DNA from: Elephas maximus indicus
Lineage: Eukaryota > Chordata > Mammalia > Proboscidea > Elephantidae
NCBI RefSeq assembly: GCF_024166365.1
Contig: NC_064830.1
Span: 91,566,968 to 91,630,967 of the forward strand
Length of the DNA: 64,000 bases
Direction of reading: 5' to 3'
Within the stretch, counting starts at the first letter, position 1. The number at the start of each line of letters is the position of its first letter. The notes beneath the pieces were generated by a model. It saw only the letters and a list, made by a program, of their open reading frames with translations, was not told where the DNA came from and did no database searches. Positions 16,706 through 29,149 of the stretch are shown in pieces. The position numbers were made by a program, and so were the translations under genes.

Positions 16706-17178
16706 AAAGCAAAGATGTCACTTTGAGTACTAAGGTGGGCCTGATCCAAGCCACGGTATTTTCAATCGTCTCATATGCATGTGAACGCTGGACAATGAAA
16801 AAGAAAGACTGAAAAACTGATGAATTTGAATTGTGGTGTTGTGAAAGAATACTGATTATACCACAGGCTGTCAGAAGAACAAACAAATCTGTCTTTGAAG
16901 AAGTACAGCCAGGTGCTTCTTAGACACGAGGATGGCAAGACTTTGTTTTGTTTACTTTGGACATGTCATCAGGAGGGACCAATCACTGAAGAAAGGCATC
17001 ATGCTTGGTAAGCAGAGGGTAAGCAAAAAAAAGGGAGACCCTCAATGAGATTGATTGATACAATGGCTGCAACACTGGGCTCAAACTAACCATTGTGAGG
17101 ACAGCACAATGTTTCACTCTGTTCTACATAAAGGCCACTGAGTCAGAGGCGACTCGACAGCACCTGACAACAACAACG
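16706..17178 (+). mobile_element. RTE (BovB-like) LINE, 3' end
   Basis: A 5'-truncated RTE in plus orientation inside the ZNF3 5' intron, antisense to the gene. It holds the C-terminal part of the RTE ORF2 region ('tcatatgcatgtgaacgctgg', 'ttactttggacatgtcatcagg', 'atcatgcttggtaag') and the family's 3' tail 'cgactcgacagcacctgacaacaacaac'. Several small indels and stops make it inactive. The tail 'gagtcagaggcgactcgacagca' matches the 3' part of AfroSINEs. Confidence 0.88.
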
Positions 17179-19045
17179 TACTATTCTTATAGGAAAAGAG
17201 ATCAGAGAAATCTCTCGTTTTAACAACCCCTGGGAAACAACACCTCTGTTTCATAGAAGTAGGGGCCATCTTGTAAAATAAATTCCTCCTGCCACCCCTT
17301 TCTTTCTACAGTAATTTTCTGCTTTGTCTCAGCCAAAGGTGGAATGTTATTGAGGAACCTGGGACCTTTCTGTGATCCTTATGACAGTCTCATTAGACAA
17401 GGTAGGTGCATATATCCACCAGGATCCAAAAGACTAGTCCTAGCAGCTTCTTTTTACCTCCCCTCTCTCACGATACATTTCCGTGGATTGGGATGTTAGT
17501 CCCTGAAGCAGGGACCAATGTTTTTAAAAACAAGATTCTTTGTTATTCCATTTTTATCCCTACTAACTGCTCCCAACCCCCAACTTGCTACCATAATTAA
17601 AAGGGGCCTGTTCTCTGTGGCTCTAATGGATAAAATGTAACATTAGCATCTAGGCTAAGGTTTGGATCTCAGGCAGAAGTTTCTACTTCACACCTGAATA
17701 CTACAGCAAGAATCCAGTGTCCTTATACTTGGGCAAGAGAATGGGGGGAAAAAAAAATCCCTGGATTTTGTCTATCCCCCTCGTTATCTGTTTATTCATT
17801 TGGTTGTATTACAAACGTTAGTTGAAGGTCAACTACACCGCCAGGCACTGCTGCAAGGGACAAAAAAATGAGAAATGGAAAAAGTATTTACTTCATCACT
17901 ACAGACTGTTGTATTCACAAAGGGCATGCAGGGCTCTATCCAAATTAATCCGTAGGAGTCACTGACAGTTCAGAGAACTCTATTCTTTGGGCAGCAAGAG
18001 GGTCGAGAAGCTCAATACCAGTAACACTATACAGGTGGAAGGCACTGAATCAGGCATGGGCCAGGCCCACTGGTAATCAAGTGACATACCCTCTCTTCAC
18101 CATCATCTCCTTGCTAGATCCCTTCAACTCTGTCCTGGCCATCTTTTCCCCTATCAACCACCTCTATCATTTCTAGTACTCCTTAGAACAGGAACCCCCA
18201 ACAAATCAGCTCTCAGTCTAAACTTTCCTTAGAATGGAAAGTCTGAGGTTCTGACACCAGAGAAAAGGGGAACACTCCCTCCTCACAGCTGGATTAACCA
18301 AAGCTGGAACTCAAAGGCACATTGTTGAGAACAAATCCCCAGTGTCTGTATCGTAAACAATGTTTCTCACAGAAAAGAAACTCTCCACTGTGCTCCCACA
18401 GCTTCAGGTACGGGCAGGACCCTTCCCCTGCTCTGCTGCCAACACCACTCCCTGGAGCTGCTCCTGGGGACAGAGAATGACAACCAGGTAGCAGGAGCAA
18501 GTCATGGAAAACTTTACCTGCTGGAGTCTTTCCTTCTTTGGGGTTAATCCTCTAAGCCAAAGTAGCAATTATTAGGAATTTGGCAGCCTCTGTTCAAGTT
18601 TCTGGGAATTCTGACCTTCGCTGATGCCAAAGCTATATAATTTAAAAAAAAAAAAAAGGAAATTTATAATATTCATGTAAACTTCATTTCTAACCTGGAT
18701 ATTTAGAGATAAGAAAAACAGAAAGAGCTAATTATTATATGCTAAAAAATATATATACTGATTAAGACCACCACAACTGGTATCTGTGACGCACCTGTGG
18801 AGAGAGCTAGAAGGTAACTGAAGGTTCTCCAGGTCAACCTCCCACTCTGTGGCTAAGGTTCAGCCAGCTAACTTGATCCCAAAATACTCTCAAACTACTT
18901 CACAGAGAGTCTGTTCTACCGTTAGCCATTAGGGAGGTCTTCAGTCCCTAAGCTGAGAATCTAGCCCCTTGAACTTTCAATGATAGAATCTTCTCCTTTT
19001 ACAGGACTGTTCATCAAGAACTTGAAACCAAGTGATGCTCAGCCT
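17179..19045. other. ZNF3 5' intron, nothing recognised
   Basis: Long intron sequence between the first coding exon and the CpG island. I recognise no gene, RNA or complete repeat here, apart from A/T-rich runs near 17,740 and 18,645. Confidence 0.4.
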
Positions 19046-19190
19046 CCAGAGACTTTTTTTTTATATCATCTTTATTGAGCTTTAAGTGAAAGTTTACAAA
19101 TCAAGTCAGTCTCTCACACAAAAACGCATATACACCTTGCTACACACTCCCAATTACTCTCCTTTTTAATGAGACAGCCCGCTCAGGAGA
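19046..19190 (-). mobile_element. L1 3' end fragment (elephant type)
   Basis: Minus-oriented L1 3' UTR: 'tatcatctttattgagcttt', 'gtttacaaatcaagtcagtc', 'cttgctacacactcccaatta' and 'gagacagcccgctc' match the L1 3' end common in elephant. Only the last ~140 bp is present. Confidence 0.8.
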
Positions 19191-19679
19191 CTTTTCTTCT
19201 TGAAGATAAATACCTCCAGCTTGCCTCACTGTTCCACAGGTTTCAGGTTCACCGTTCTACTCATCCTCCGGTGGCAGTTTACACACGCCCCTCAAAGGGT
19301 AAACACTAGCCTGTGTTCAATCACACTTCTGAAGTAGACCAAATTAGAGATCTAACATAATGGAAAATGGGAGCGACCGCCAGAGACAGCGGAATCACTC
19401 CCCCTAAAAGACTCCACTTACTGGGCTCCTGCAGGACTGTTTCTGGAAATTGACTTTGCACCCCCTCCTAGACCTATTCTAACTGCGCCCACTTCATAGA
19501 ACTACTCATTCTCTGATCCTTGGACCCAAGTAAACATGGATCTCCTCTCCTGCCCGGGTAATTGTTAACGTGAAATAAAAGCCCCTCGGAGAACTATTAA
19601 GTTAGGGTCGCTGTCATCAGCTGTTTCAAAGAGAACGGAGGACCTCTCTACCGGAACTTATAAAGGCTCGAGATGGACA

Positions 19680-20480
19680 CTTAAGGAAAAAACCAAAACC
19701 GGAGCCCCCTTTCCGCCCTCCCCGCGCAGGGCTCGGCTCCGAGGAGGAGGGAGGTTCCTGGGGAAGCGGCGCTTCTTACACTCGGAGTCCGGCTGCGGAG
19801 GATGCAGGGACGCTTCCCCGCACGCTGCTCCGAGAGGGCCTGGGGGCCCCTCGGGCCGCAGCGGCACGGACACTACCCCCTTCCCCGGCGACCACAGCCT
19901 CCGTCTCACCGCGAGCCCCAGGGGCGGCCAGACTCACCCTGGGGCCAGGGAGGGGAGATCTGGGGGGCCGGACACGAACCAGGCCCTGCCGGACCCTGTC
20001 ACAAACACACACACCGGGGCCAGAACAAAGAACGGAAGCTCTCTTCTTTTCCCTTCCGGGTCGGTCCTTTTCACCACCCGGTCCACCCCCGTCCCTCAAC
20101 ACCCACTTGTTTTCTCTAGGAAAGCAGGAGGTCTTCGCCTCTCGATGGTTTGCTGACAGAGTGACTAGCGGCGAGGACTGAGGGCCCGCTTTTCACCCTG
20201 CCCTGCGGCCGCACTGTCCTCGGAGCCAGCGGAGAAGACTTATCGGGTCGCCGCCCAGGGGCAGCCGACGCCTGATGGCGTGGGCGGAGCGGGACGCCGC
20301 GCAGGTGCGGGCCGAGCCGGCCGCGGCCCTCCGACCTCAGGGCGCATGCTCAGTCGGCCAGTCGCGTTAGGGACGGCGGGGACGTGGGGCTAGGGGTCCT
20401 GCTGGCTCTTCTCGGAAATTCTTCCGGAGGACCGCCAAGGGCCGAGGAGAACGCAGGTGCCTGGGCTACGCGGACGACCC
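19680..20480 (-). promoter_or_regulatory. ZNF3: CpG-island promoter of ZNF3
   Basis: GC- and CpG-rich block upstream of ZNF3, with several minus-strand donor-like sites ('gtgag' at plus 19,904-19,937) that could end a non-coding first exon. An NRF1-like 'gcgcatgct' lies at 20,342-20,350. The exact start site cannot be read from sequence. Confidence 0.7.
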
Positions 20481-20670
20481 AAGTAGACCCGCAGCGAACA
20501 GGAAGACTCTTGACGGACTCATCAAAATAAGAAACACCCTTATTTGAAATGTGCTTCCATCCAAACTAAGTTTTTTAGTTTCATGTACAGATGCTCCTTT
20601 AAATTGTTAAACACTTCTCCAGAAGCCTGGACGATGCTCCAAGATTTCTGGGTGTCTTATCATTAAATAT

Positions 20671-20835
20671 GGGAACCCTGGTGACGTAGTGGTTAAGTGC
20701 TACGGCTGGTAACCAAAGGGTCAGCAGTTCAAATCCGCCAGACGCTCCTTGGAAACTCTGTGGGGCAGTTCTACTCTGTCCTGTAGGGTCGCTATGAGTC
20801 GGAATCGACTCGATGGCAGTGGGTTTGGTTTTGGT
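20671..20835 (+). mobile_element. AfroSINE, short form, with target-site duplication
   Basis: Well-preserved plus copy: 'ggtgacgtagtggttaagtgc' head with tRNA-like A box, 'agttcaaatccgcc' B box, 'ctatgagtcggaatcgactcg' tail. Flanked by 13-bp repeats 'tatcattaaatat' (20,658-20,670) and 'tatcgttaaatat' (20,836-20,848), differing at one base. Low divergence suggests it is among the younger copies. Confidence 0.93.
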
Positions 20836-21214
20836 TATCGTTAAATATACCCCAGCAAACCAACCTCATTAATCCCTCAAGAATGTCCCTTCTAGTTTTC
20901 CCAAGGACTTTGCTTACATTGAAGTAACATGACAGATGTTTAATCTAAAAGCTTCTTTTTCCTAAGACCTGTATTTCTAGGGTTTTATGTATCCCATATG
21001 ACTTATTCTGCACTACTGTATAACCTTCAAAGAAGCAACTGTACATTCTTTTATTACAGAATTGTAAATGGCATATAAAGAAAAAAACCACTTTGAGTAG
21101 TCACAGTAGTTTTCTCCAGGACTGCTGCTTGCAAAGGTCTCTCTCTTACTAAATAGTTGATCTCTTTAATTGTCAAAGTCTTACTGTTTTTAACAAAATT
21201 ACTAACATCTGAAG

Positions 21215-21445
21215 AAAACATTTGAGTCCATCAGAGAATTCACTTGAGGATGAAACCTGTACAAGTGATGAAGAGCAGAAAAGATTTCAGGAAGTGCCAG
21301 ATGGCGGGGGGGGACCCACACAGGGAAAAGTCCTTAAATGTAACAGGTATGTGAAGTGCTTTAGGGAAATGAGTGAGGGGCAAAGTTTTGTGGTTTGCTT
21401 ACTTCTATGGTGTCACAGGGAGAATCCTATAAATGTCTAAATTAA
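21215..21445 (+). pseudogene. Decayed C2H2 zinc-finger array fragment
   Basis: Translated in plus frames this segment keeps zinc-finger text: 'HQRIH'-like near 21,228, a linker-finger start 'TQGKVLKCNRYVKCF' at 21,316-21,360 that parallels [15 protein letters not shown], and a further 'HRENPINV' near 21,413 that parallels HTGENPYKC in a shifted frame. Finger cysteines and linker spacing are only partly retained, with frame changes between units. It is probably the relic of a KRAB-ZNF paralogue next to ZNF3. The assignment rests on motif resemblance only. Confidence 0.5.
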
Positions 21446-22660
21446 ATCTTTACAGGTTATAAACAAAACAAAATCTTGTAATATCCTGTGTAGCAAAGGC
21501 CCTTCTGATTCCCACTACAGTCCTGCCTCCCACTTGATCCCAGTTTTTACTGCATCCAGTATTTATAGTGCACACCCTCAGCTCTGGGAATGCAACAGAC
21601 CTCATTCCGTGGTGACTTCAGTCTAAGGACAATAATTTAAATAACCAATGTCAGTAAAAAAAATACGATGTGCTAGGAGACAGTGATGGGATACGAGAAG
21701 ATTTTCCAGAAGCAGTGGGGCCACGAGAAGGAAGGTGAGTGTTCAAGGCAAGAGAAAACAATGTACTAGTAACTAATAAAACTTGAGGGTGACCTGAGAG
21801 GTGTGGGGGTGTGGGCCATCTCTAGTCCTTCTAGACCCCAAGCAAGAACTTGAACAAGTACTTGAATAGCTAAGCCCCTCAATAAACTCAACAGTTCTTC
21901 AGAGCTTGATTTTTTTTTTCTCAACTTCTTATTCTTCCACTCATTCCTCTAGGACAAGAAGGACAGCGATAAATGGTGAAGCAGTGGGAAGGAGAGGAAT
22001 GATGGAAGTAGAGTAAGGCTCCTCAAGTGGAAATGTTTGTTTTGTAAAAGTTCCAATGACATTCCTCAGGGAACAGCTTTTGTGCTCCCAGCACCGTCAA
22101 TACAATCAACCCTATTACTCTGGGGCTAAGTCAATTTACAGTTTATCATCAGTGTTTGTCCCAGAACCTGACTCATTCATTCCCAGCCAATACTCAAAAG
22201 CCTTGCCATTAATGATCATTCTTCTGTCTGTGGTCCCCATGGTATAATGGTACCCAGTGGCCAGGGTAGCTTGAGGAGAAGGGGCTGTTCTGGTCTGGGT
22301 CCTCCTTTTTGGCTTGGTAGTGCGTGAGGAACTTTTAAATTTTCAGGTGCCTGCAGGTCTAAGTGAGGGGATTTCAGAACTAAAATTAAGCACTCCATTT
22401 TGAAATTAAACTGAGGGTTTTAGTTCTACTCTTCTGATAATGTTTGACTCCTGGTAACCTTTGCTGTTTGAAAAACAAAGTTCAGTCATGCTTGTTATGT
22501 TAAGAGTGTTCCCACAGCTGGCCTTAGAAAAAGCTTCAATGAGTTGTTAATGTAAATTAGAGCCTATAAATAAACATGTTATTAAGAAGTTCCTCAGCAA
22601 GCCCCTAAGCATTATCTCTTTTTCTCTCAAAGCAGAGTTTATTTACACTTCCCTAATTAA
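21446..22660. other. Intergenic, nothing recognised
   Basis: No gene or clear repeat recognised. Confidence 0.4.
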
Positions 22661-22666
22661 TGGTCA

Positions 22667-22837
22667 GAAACCCCAGTGGCTTAGTGTTTAAGAGCTGGGG
22701 GCTGCTAACCAAAAGGTTGGCAGTGCACATCTACCAGGCCTTTCGGAAACCCTATCAGGCAGTTCTACTCTGTCCTGTAGGATCGCTATGAGTCAGAATC
22801 GACTCATTGGCAACAGGTTTGGGTTTTTTTGGTTTTA
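22667..22837 (+). mobile_element. AfroSINE, short form
   Basis: Plus copy with 'ggcttagtgtttaagagc' head and 'gctatgagtcagaatcgact' tail, flanked by an approximate duplication of 'taatggtcag' (near 22,658 and 22,840). Confidence 0.9.
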
Positions 22838-23356
22838 ACTAATGGTCAGTTCCATATCCATAGATACCAATTAAGTTGGCCCAGCTGCAAATGTATCACT
22901 AAACTTCCATATCACTAAACTTTCATGTCAAAATGGTTCATACTTTTCGTATTAGAAATACTGCCTTAGTTAAATTGTATCAAGAATGAGAGATTGTGTT
23001 AGACTAGAAACTGATGTAAAGAAAGTTGTACAGTTATTGTCACCCTTGTTATTGTCACCCTCGTAAAGCTCACCTCCTTCCCTGTCATTGCTTTGATGTG
23101 AAACTGTTACTTGTACTCACTCTGCTTGTTAAATATCTCTTTATTTTGCCTGTAAGGCAGAACATACGGTTACAGCCAAGCTGAATGCATGCTCTCCCAG
23201 GGTTCATTCCTTCAATAAATTTTATTTGTTTTTAATATCAAATTAGAGTGTTAGTCCAGTGACTTCACTAGGACAGTAGTGATTATTGTCTCACAGCAAA
23301 TGCACTGGAATAGCTTTCTTGCTTCGGGCCTTTATTAGCAAGTTCTTATTTTATCT
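22838..23356. other. Intergenic, nothing recognised
   Basis: No gene seen. The duplicated phrase 'attgtcaccct' at about 23,036-23,063 is a small local repeat. Confidence 0.35.
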
Positions 23357-23526
23357 TGGAAACCCTGGTGGTGTAGTGGTTAAAAGCTACAACTGCTCAC
23401 CAAAAGGTTGTCAGTTCGAATCCACCAGGTGCTCCTTGGAAACCCCTTGGGGCAGTTCTACTCTGTCCTATAGGCTCGCTATGAGTCGGAATTGACTCAA
23501 ATGGCAACGGTTTTTTTTTTTTTTTA
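23357..23526 (+). mobile_element. AfroSINE, short form
   Basis: Plus copy with 'ggtggtgtagtggttaaaagc' head and 'cgctatgagtcggaattgact' tail ending in a T-rich run (23,510-23,525). Confidence 0.92.
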
Positions 23527-23599
23527 ATCTTACAGAATTACACGGAATACAATCTTTAGGTATACATCTTTTTTTTCAATTAGTCATTTTTTGTCTTCA

Positions 23600-25260
23600 T
23601 TTTATTTGATCTCACAGCAGCAAAACACACTTAAACACATCCTCCTTGAAATACCTTCTCTTGGCTTCCACCTTTGGTTTTCTTCTCATTTCATTGGCTA
23701 TGTCTTATCCATCTCATTTCTTTGCTCTTCCTTTGCCCAAGCTCTAAATGTTGGCTTGCTCCAAGACTCAGCCCTGGCAGTCTTTCGCTTTTCTGTCTAC
23801 CTCTTGCTCTAGTGTACTCACCCCATCCTATGATTTATTTGCTATCTGTAGGCAGTGACTCCCAAATATATGTATCTCAGCCTTGATCTAACCTCAAAAT
23901 TTGGTTTATACCCAATAGCTATTTGACATACCCACCTGGATGTCTAATGGGCAATTATTCATGAGTAACATCAGGCCTGGACCACATCTTCTCATAGTAC
24001 TGCTTCCCTGGAAGCTACAGAGTTAAGGTAACTGTGTCTGCTTTGTGTGCTGTGAGTCTCTTGATTCACAAGACTATGCTTGGACTGAGAGAGCTGTGAG
24101 TTAGCATGCAGGCCCTGGGACTGATGTGACTATAATAGTATAAAAGATAGGTGGGCAAGCGAGGCTGCAACTTGTCTGCGTCATGGTGACCTCAGTGTAG
24201 GTAAAGGGCAGAAGAAGCTGTGTACTTGAGTGGCTACAAAGCCTCCCGATGACACGATGCATGCTGTACATCCTGTCCTACGTTCTTCTACAAAGCATAG
24301 TAAACATAGAATTAAAGCCAATTCCATTTCATGAGTCTGATTGCCGGTTTGAACAGGTAACCACTGCTGTGTCGGTCACACATGTCAAACTTTAGTCTCC
24401 AAAACAGAATTCTTGGTAATCTCCCCACCCCCATACCTGCTTCTCCCTTAGTCTTTCCCGTCTCGGTGAAGAGCACTGTCCTCTTCCCAATTGCCCAAGC
24501 CTGAAATTTAGGAATGATTACTGATTCCTTCATTTCCCTTGCTCCTCACATAGAACCCATCAACAAGTCCTGTTATCTTGTGCCAAGACCTATTCAAAAT
24601 CTATTCACTTCTCTTCAACTCCACCATCACCATCACCTCTCCCCTGAACTACCACAGTCTTTTAATTGATCTCTCTACATCTATCTGTCTCCACAAACCA
24701 ACAAAATGGACTTCCTGTTGCTCTTAAAATAAAATCCAAGCCCCTTTTCCTGGTTTACATGGATTTATAAGATTTGGGCCTGCTCACCTCTGACCTCATC
24801 TACTACAATCCTCTTTGTCTATCCTGTCTAGCACATTGTTCTTCCTTTCGTTCCTCAAATGTGAACAGCTCTTCTGCCTAAAGGCCTTTGCACTAGCTAA
24901 TCCTACTGTCTGGAATTTTCTTTCCTGAGATCATGGTGTATTTGGCTTCTTCCTGTCATTTGGGTGTTAGCTCAAATGTCACCTCCTCAGAGAGGCCTTC
25001 TCTAACCGTCTCATTTCGTGTAGTTCTCTCCCCTAGTCAAGTTCTATCAAGCAACCAGTATTATTTTCCTTATAGCACTTATTACGCCTGAAATTATTTT
25101 ATGTACCTGTCTACTTTTTTATTTTCAATAATCTCCCTCCCCCTGAGAGGAGGGACGTTGGCAGTCTTACCACTGTAGACCCCAGAATCTAGAATACTGC
25201 CTAACACATCACAGGTGTTCAATGGCAGCTGTTCAGTGAATGAAAAAGTGAGTGAGTAAA
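23600..25260 (+). repeat. Long L2 LINE remnant
   Basis: A long diverged L2 in plus orientation. Recognisable phrases include 'ctcagccctggcagtctt', 'cctttgcactagctaatcc', 'cacctcctcagagaggcc', and the L2 3' end near 25,140-25,260. Positions 23,940-24,320 are less clear and may be an insertion. Confidence 0.6.
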
Positions 25261-25824
25261 TGTTTATGAAATTACTTCATTTACCTCTAATATGCCCTTG
25301 GAAAAATAATGCCTGAGTGGCCCTTCAAGAGATTTTAAAAATATTTTTGTTGCTGTAATTTTTTTAAGCTTTTTTTTTTTTTTTCCTAGCAAAAGAGGTG
25401 GTGCTTGGAGGACAGAAGTTTCCAAGAATTACTGGCCTTTATTCAGCAAAAGCCCCCAGGACTGGTCTCCCTTAGTTATATAAATCTATGTTCCCTCTAT
25501 CCTGTGGCTTAGCAAAAGCTTCCTCATCGCTCAGAGCTGGGCGGAGGAGAAAAAGTGGACCTGTTTGCATAGGAAGCCCTAACCCCCTATCACTGTCTGC
25601 TTCTGGAGATTCCAAGTAGGGAGATCCGTCCAGGTGAACCAGGGATCAGAGGCAGGAAAGGGCACAGGGCCTCTGAAGAGAGACAGGGCCATTCGGGGAA
25701 GGAAGAAGAGAAGGAATGCTTTTCTGGGGTGGCAGACATTGGAGCTGGCACTCTCCAGGCCCCTGTGCATGTGAAGCAGAAGGTCTCGCATGGACCTGCA
25801 ACACTTGGGACTCAGGTCCATTCG

Positions 25825-26052
25825 CAGGGTTTCTCAACCTCGCACTATTTACATTTGGGTTTGGATAATTTTTTTGTTGGGAAAGGCTGTCATGTGCATA
25901 GTAAGATGTTTAGTAGGGTAGTAGTGCCCTGCCCTCTACCCAGTAGATACCAGTGGTACTACTCCCCAAGTCTGACAACCAAAAATCTCCCCAGGCATTG
26001 TCAGGTATCCCCTGGGAGGCAAAATCACTCCTCACCCCCTTGAGAACCACTG
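25825..26052 (+). mobile_element. MER20 (hAT-Charlie) non-autonomous DNA transposon
   Basis: Essentially full-length MER20: begins 'cagggtttctcaacc' and ends 'ttgagaaccactg', which are the element's terminal inverted repeats. Inner text such as 'gacaaccaaaaatctcccc' and 'cccctgggaggcaaaatc' matches the consensus I recall. MER20s are old eutherian insertions and are known in some cases to act as regulatory sites. Confidence 0.9.
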
Positions 26053-27640
26053 GTTATGGTGAAAAGCTTTCTTCCCAAGCTTAGTTCCCTTTCCCACAAA
26101 GAACCACTGGGGCTGGGAAAGGGCACTTGGCACGAGAGGAAGCTACAGGAGTTGATTACCAGCTTCTGTGGCCATACTGCAAGCATGGCTTTGGGAATAA
26201 CGCGTCAGGCATGCAGTTTGTACTCCTTTGGGAGAGATTCAACTGCATTCCTCAGCCACCTGAGCCCAAGTTGTAGCCCGAGGCCTACAGGACAACTAGC
26301 ATGGAACCTGCCCCATCTTTACCACTCCAGGGCAGTCTGGCACCCCAGGGACGTGGCCGGTGTAGAAAAAAAAGAGCTTTAACCTGTTTGATTGGGAGCT
26401 GCCTTCACCAAGTGACATTCTGGATAAAGAGCCACTGGCCTGGAAGAGCTGCTGCCCTGAGGGCGAGATCCTATGCTAGCACCAAGGTCAGCCCAGGAGC
26501 GAGGGGCTTCTCTCTAGCCTCATGCTCAGGAACCCTCAACAATCAAGGCCGGTTTTGTCTCATTTCCTGGCACCTCCTGTCTAACATCCCAATATAGGAC
26601 CAAAGAGGGCTCAAGACCCGCATCTAAGTACTTGGGGATACTGGACACACAAAGAGGAACAGATTGAAGCCATGGCAAGAGACGAATCGGACATCTAGCC
26701 GTCCTTCTATTACAGGTGTGTGGGTGTGAGCATTGCAATCTGGGCTCCAACTGGGAAATGCTATTTGCATCCCAAACTGAAATAGAGGGACACTTCAGTT
26801 AGTTTTTAGTAGTTACTGGAATTTGTTGCATGATACTGTAGTTCTCTTTCACCCCTAAACCAAGTGCCCAAAGTTTCTGTGAGGCTATAGCATTCTCTAC
26901 AAGCTGTGGCATAAGGGGATCTTAATCCTTATCTTCTGAGCGGAATTGCTGTGCTATTCCTTTGTATTACCATCTTACAATTTATATTCCTATAGCAACA
27001 GCAGCCCTGGGGGTTTCAGTTTAATTGCTTCCTACCTAGGAACATGGAAGTTCTAGGCACCAGGGAGTTTGTTAACACTGTAATCCAGTGCTTCATCAGC
27101 TCTTATAATTTAGGCTTTCCAAATTAATTTAGGTGAAAAGTGGAGGAAAGGAGGGTGAAATTTGGTCCAGAGGCGGGAAGCAGATCAGATTTGGGGCTCA
27201 TGGGAACTGCAGGAGAAGCAGCCACTCTAAGCAGCCTGATTCACCTCTTCTCTGTGGGTCTAGTCCACTCTCTTTTCTTTGCACACAAGCTCCCTCTGTT
27301 TACTTACCAACATGTGCAAAGGACCTAATATACATTTGGAAGCACAAGTAGGGGCTCAGCCACACCTTGTCTCCATAATAAAGGCCTCCTTGAGACTAAG
27401 CAAGGAGGAAATATACTCTTATATCCAGGAATGGTCTCCATTGAGGGCCACAGAGCAGGAAGGCCTTCAGCCATGTAAAATGGTAGCATCAGAGATCCTC
27501 TAAGTTTAGGGGGAGGAGAGAGAAGAACCAGCAGCATCAGCTCAAAGCTGATTCCTGTGAGGTGATCAGACACACCTCTACTCTCCACTCTTTACACTAA
27601 TTCTGACACCAGCTGTCCCTCCCACAGCACTCTCTGCTTC
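26053..27640. other. Intergenic, no gene seen
   Basis: Short open frames on both strands overlap without any homology I recognise. No clear repeat. Confidence 0.35.
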
Positions 27641-27649
27641 TCTAGTGGG

Positions 27650-28350
27650 TTCAGTAATTCCTTGAAATGGCCACACAGAATTCACAGACCATACTCATGA
27701 TTGGGGCTTATTTGGGAAGTAACAATTCAGGGTCAGGATCAGCTTGGAAGTAACAGAAACAACTCAGGAGACAGGATACAGTTCAGGCAGGACAGCTTCC
27801 AACCTGTGAGCTCCTTCACTACCATGCCTGCAGGCAGGCAGGCCTTGCTCTCGGCCTCTGCCCTTGGTCAGGCCTGGTCTCTGCCCTGCTCAGGCTGGCC
27901 TCTGCTCTGCTTAGGCAAGTGTTACAGCTCTTTAGCTGCACCAATAAGTGCCCAGAGGCACCCCACTCCACCAGGAAGCATCCTGCCTGAAGGTGCTCAG
28001 TTCTCTCACTCCACAGGTTGGGGAGCCCACCTCATGCCATGAGCCAGGGAGCCCACTATAGCCATCTCACGCTGGTCTCCTGGCTCTCGCTGCTTACACT
28101 GTCTGCAGTGTTACAGCTTTCTGTCTCCTGGGTCTAGGAGTTTCTCAGCACAGGGACCCTGCTTCTGGCTCTTCTTCTTGATAGTAGTGAGATTCCCCTG
28201 CCCTCAACCTGTCGGAATGGCTCTTTTTAAGCCTAGTGGATGGCAAAACCTACCAATCCGCTTGGTGGGTTATAGGCATCTTATTTACATAGTCCCACCC
28301 AATCATTTTGTGGGAGTTACAAGATCGTGGCCAGAAAGGCCATATAACTA
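27650..28350 (-). mobile_element. LTR-like retroviral fossil (ERVL-like)
   Basis: Read on the minus strand the block looks like an ERV LTR, beginning near 28,350 and ending near 27,650 with 'ttctgtgtggccatttcaagg'. It is in the opposite orientation to the retroviral coding relic that follows at 29.1 kb, so the two may be separate insertions. It is old; the family is inferred. Confidence 0.45.
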
Positions 28351-28525
28351 GAACACGTTGCCTGGCAAGCTAGGACATGGGCACTGTGTTGGGGAGAGGA
28401 GAAGCTGGCAGGTGAGGTCAACTTACTTGGCAAATAGTTATTTTCATCTGTGGCAAAAATTCTATAGGTTTTATGTAGATGAAGTTTTCAATTTTGGATA
28501 AATAGTTGAAGTCCATGTAACGGCT

Positions 28526-28935
28526 GTTATTAGTTTCCTAGGGCTGCCATAACAAAGTACCACAATCTGGGTAGCTTATGAAAACAAATTTATTTTCTCA
28601 CAGTTATAGAGGCCAGAAGTCCAAACTTATGGTGTCGACAGGGCCACGCTCTCTCTGAAGTCTCTAGGGGAGGAGACTTTCTTGTCTCTCCTAGTTTCTG
28701 GTGGCCCCAGGTGTTTCCTAGCTTGCAGCTGCAGCATCAGTGTCCTTCTGTGTCTCTTCTTCTGTTTTCAAAGGACACCACTCAGATTGGATTAGGACCT
28801 ACCCTATTCCAGTGTGACCTCATGTTAACTGATTAGCATCATCAGAGACCCTGTTTCCAAACAAGGTCATGTTCGTAGGTATAGGGGTTAGGACTTCAAC
28901 ATATCTGTTTGGGGGACACAGTTCAGTTCATACCA
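28526..28935 (-). mobile_element. MaLR-type LTR fossil
   Basis: Minus-oriented LTR relic: 'ttagtttcctagggctgccataaca', 'ctcacagttatagaggccagaagtcc', 'ggttaggacttcaacatatct' and 'ggacacagttcagttcata' correspond to a common mammalian MaLR-type LTR. Complete in outline but diverged and broken. Confidence 0.6.
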
Positions 28936-29149
28936 GTGGCACATTCTATGCCGGAGCCCAGTGTCTCTTTGCTTCTTGTGGGTAGAAACAATACAGATTC
29001 CCAGGAAGAGAAAGGGGAACCACAGATGTACTTAAAAAGCTTGATTGTTGCCAGTATACGCAGAGAAACCATTTCCCTGTACAACAGCGCCACCTTCCGA
29101 CACAGCCACCAGGTATACCCTTTTATAAAGCAGCTCTTAACTTGCTACT

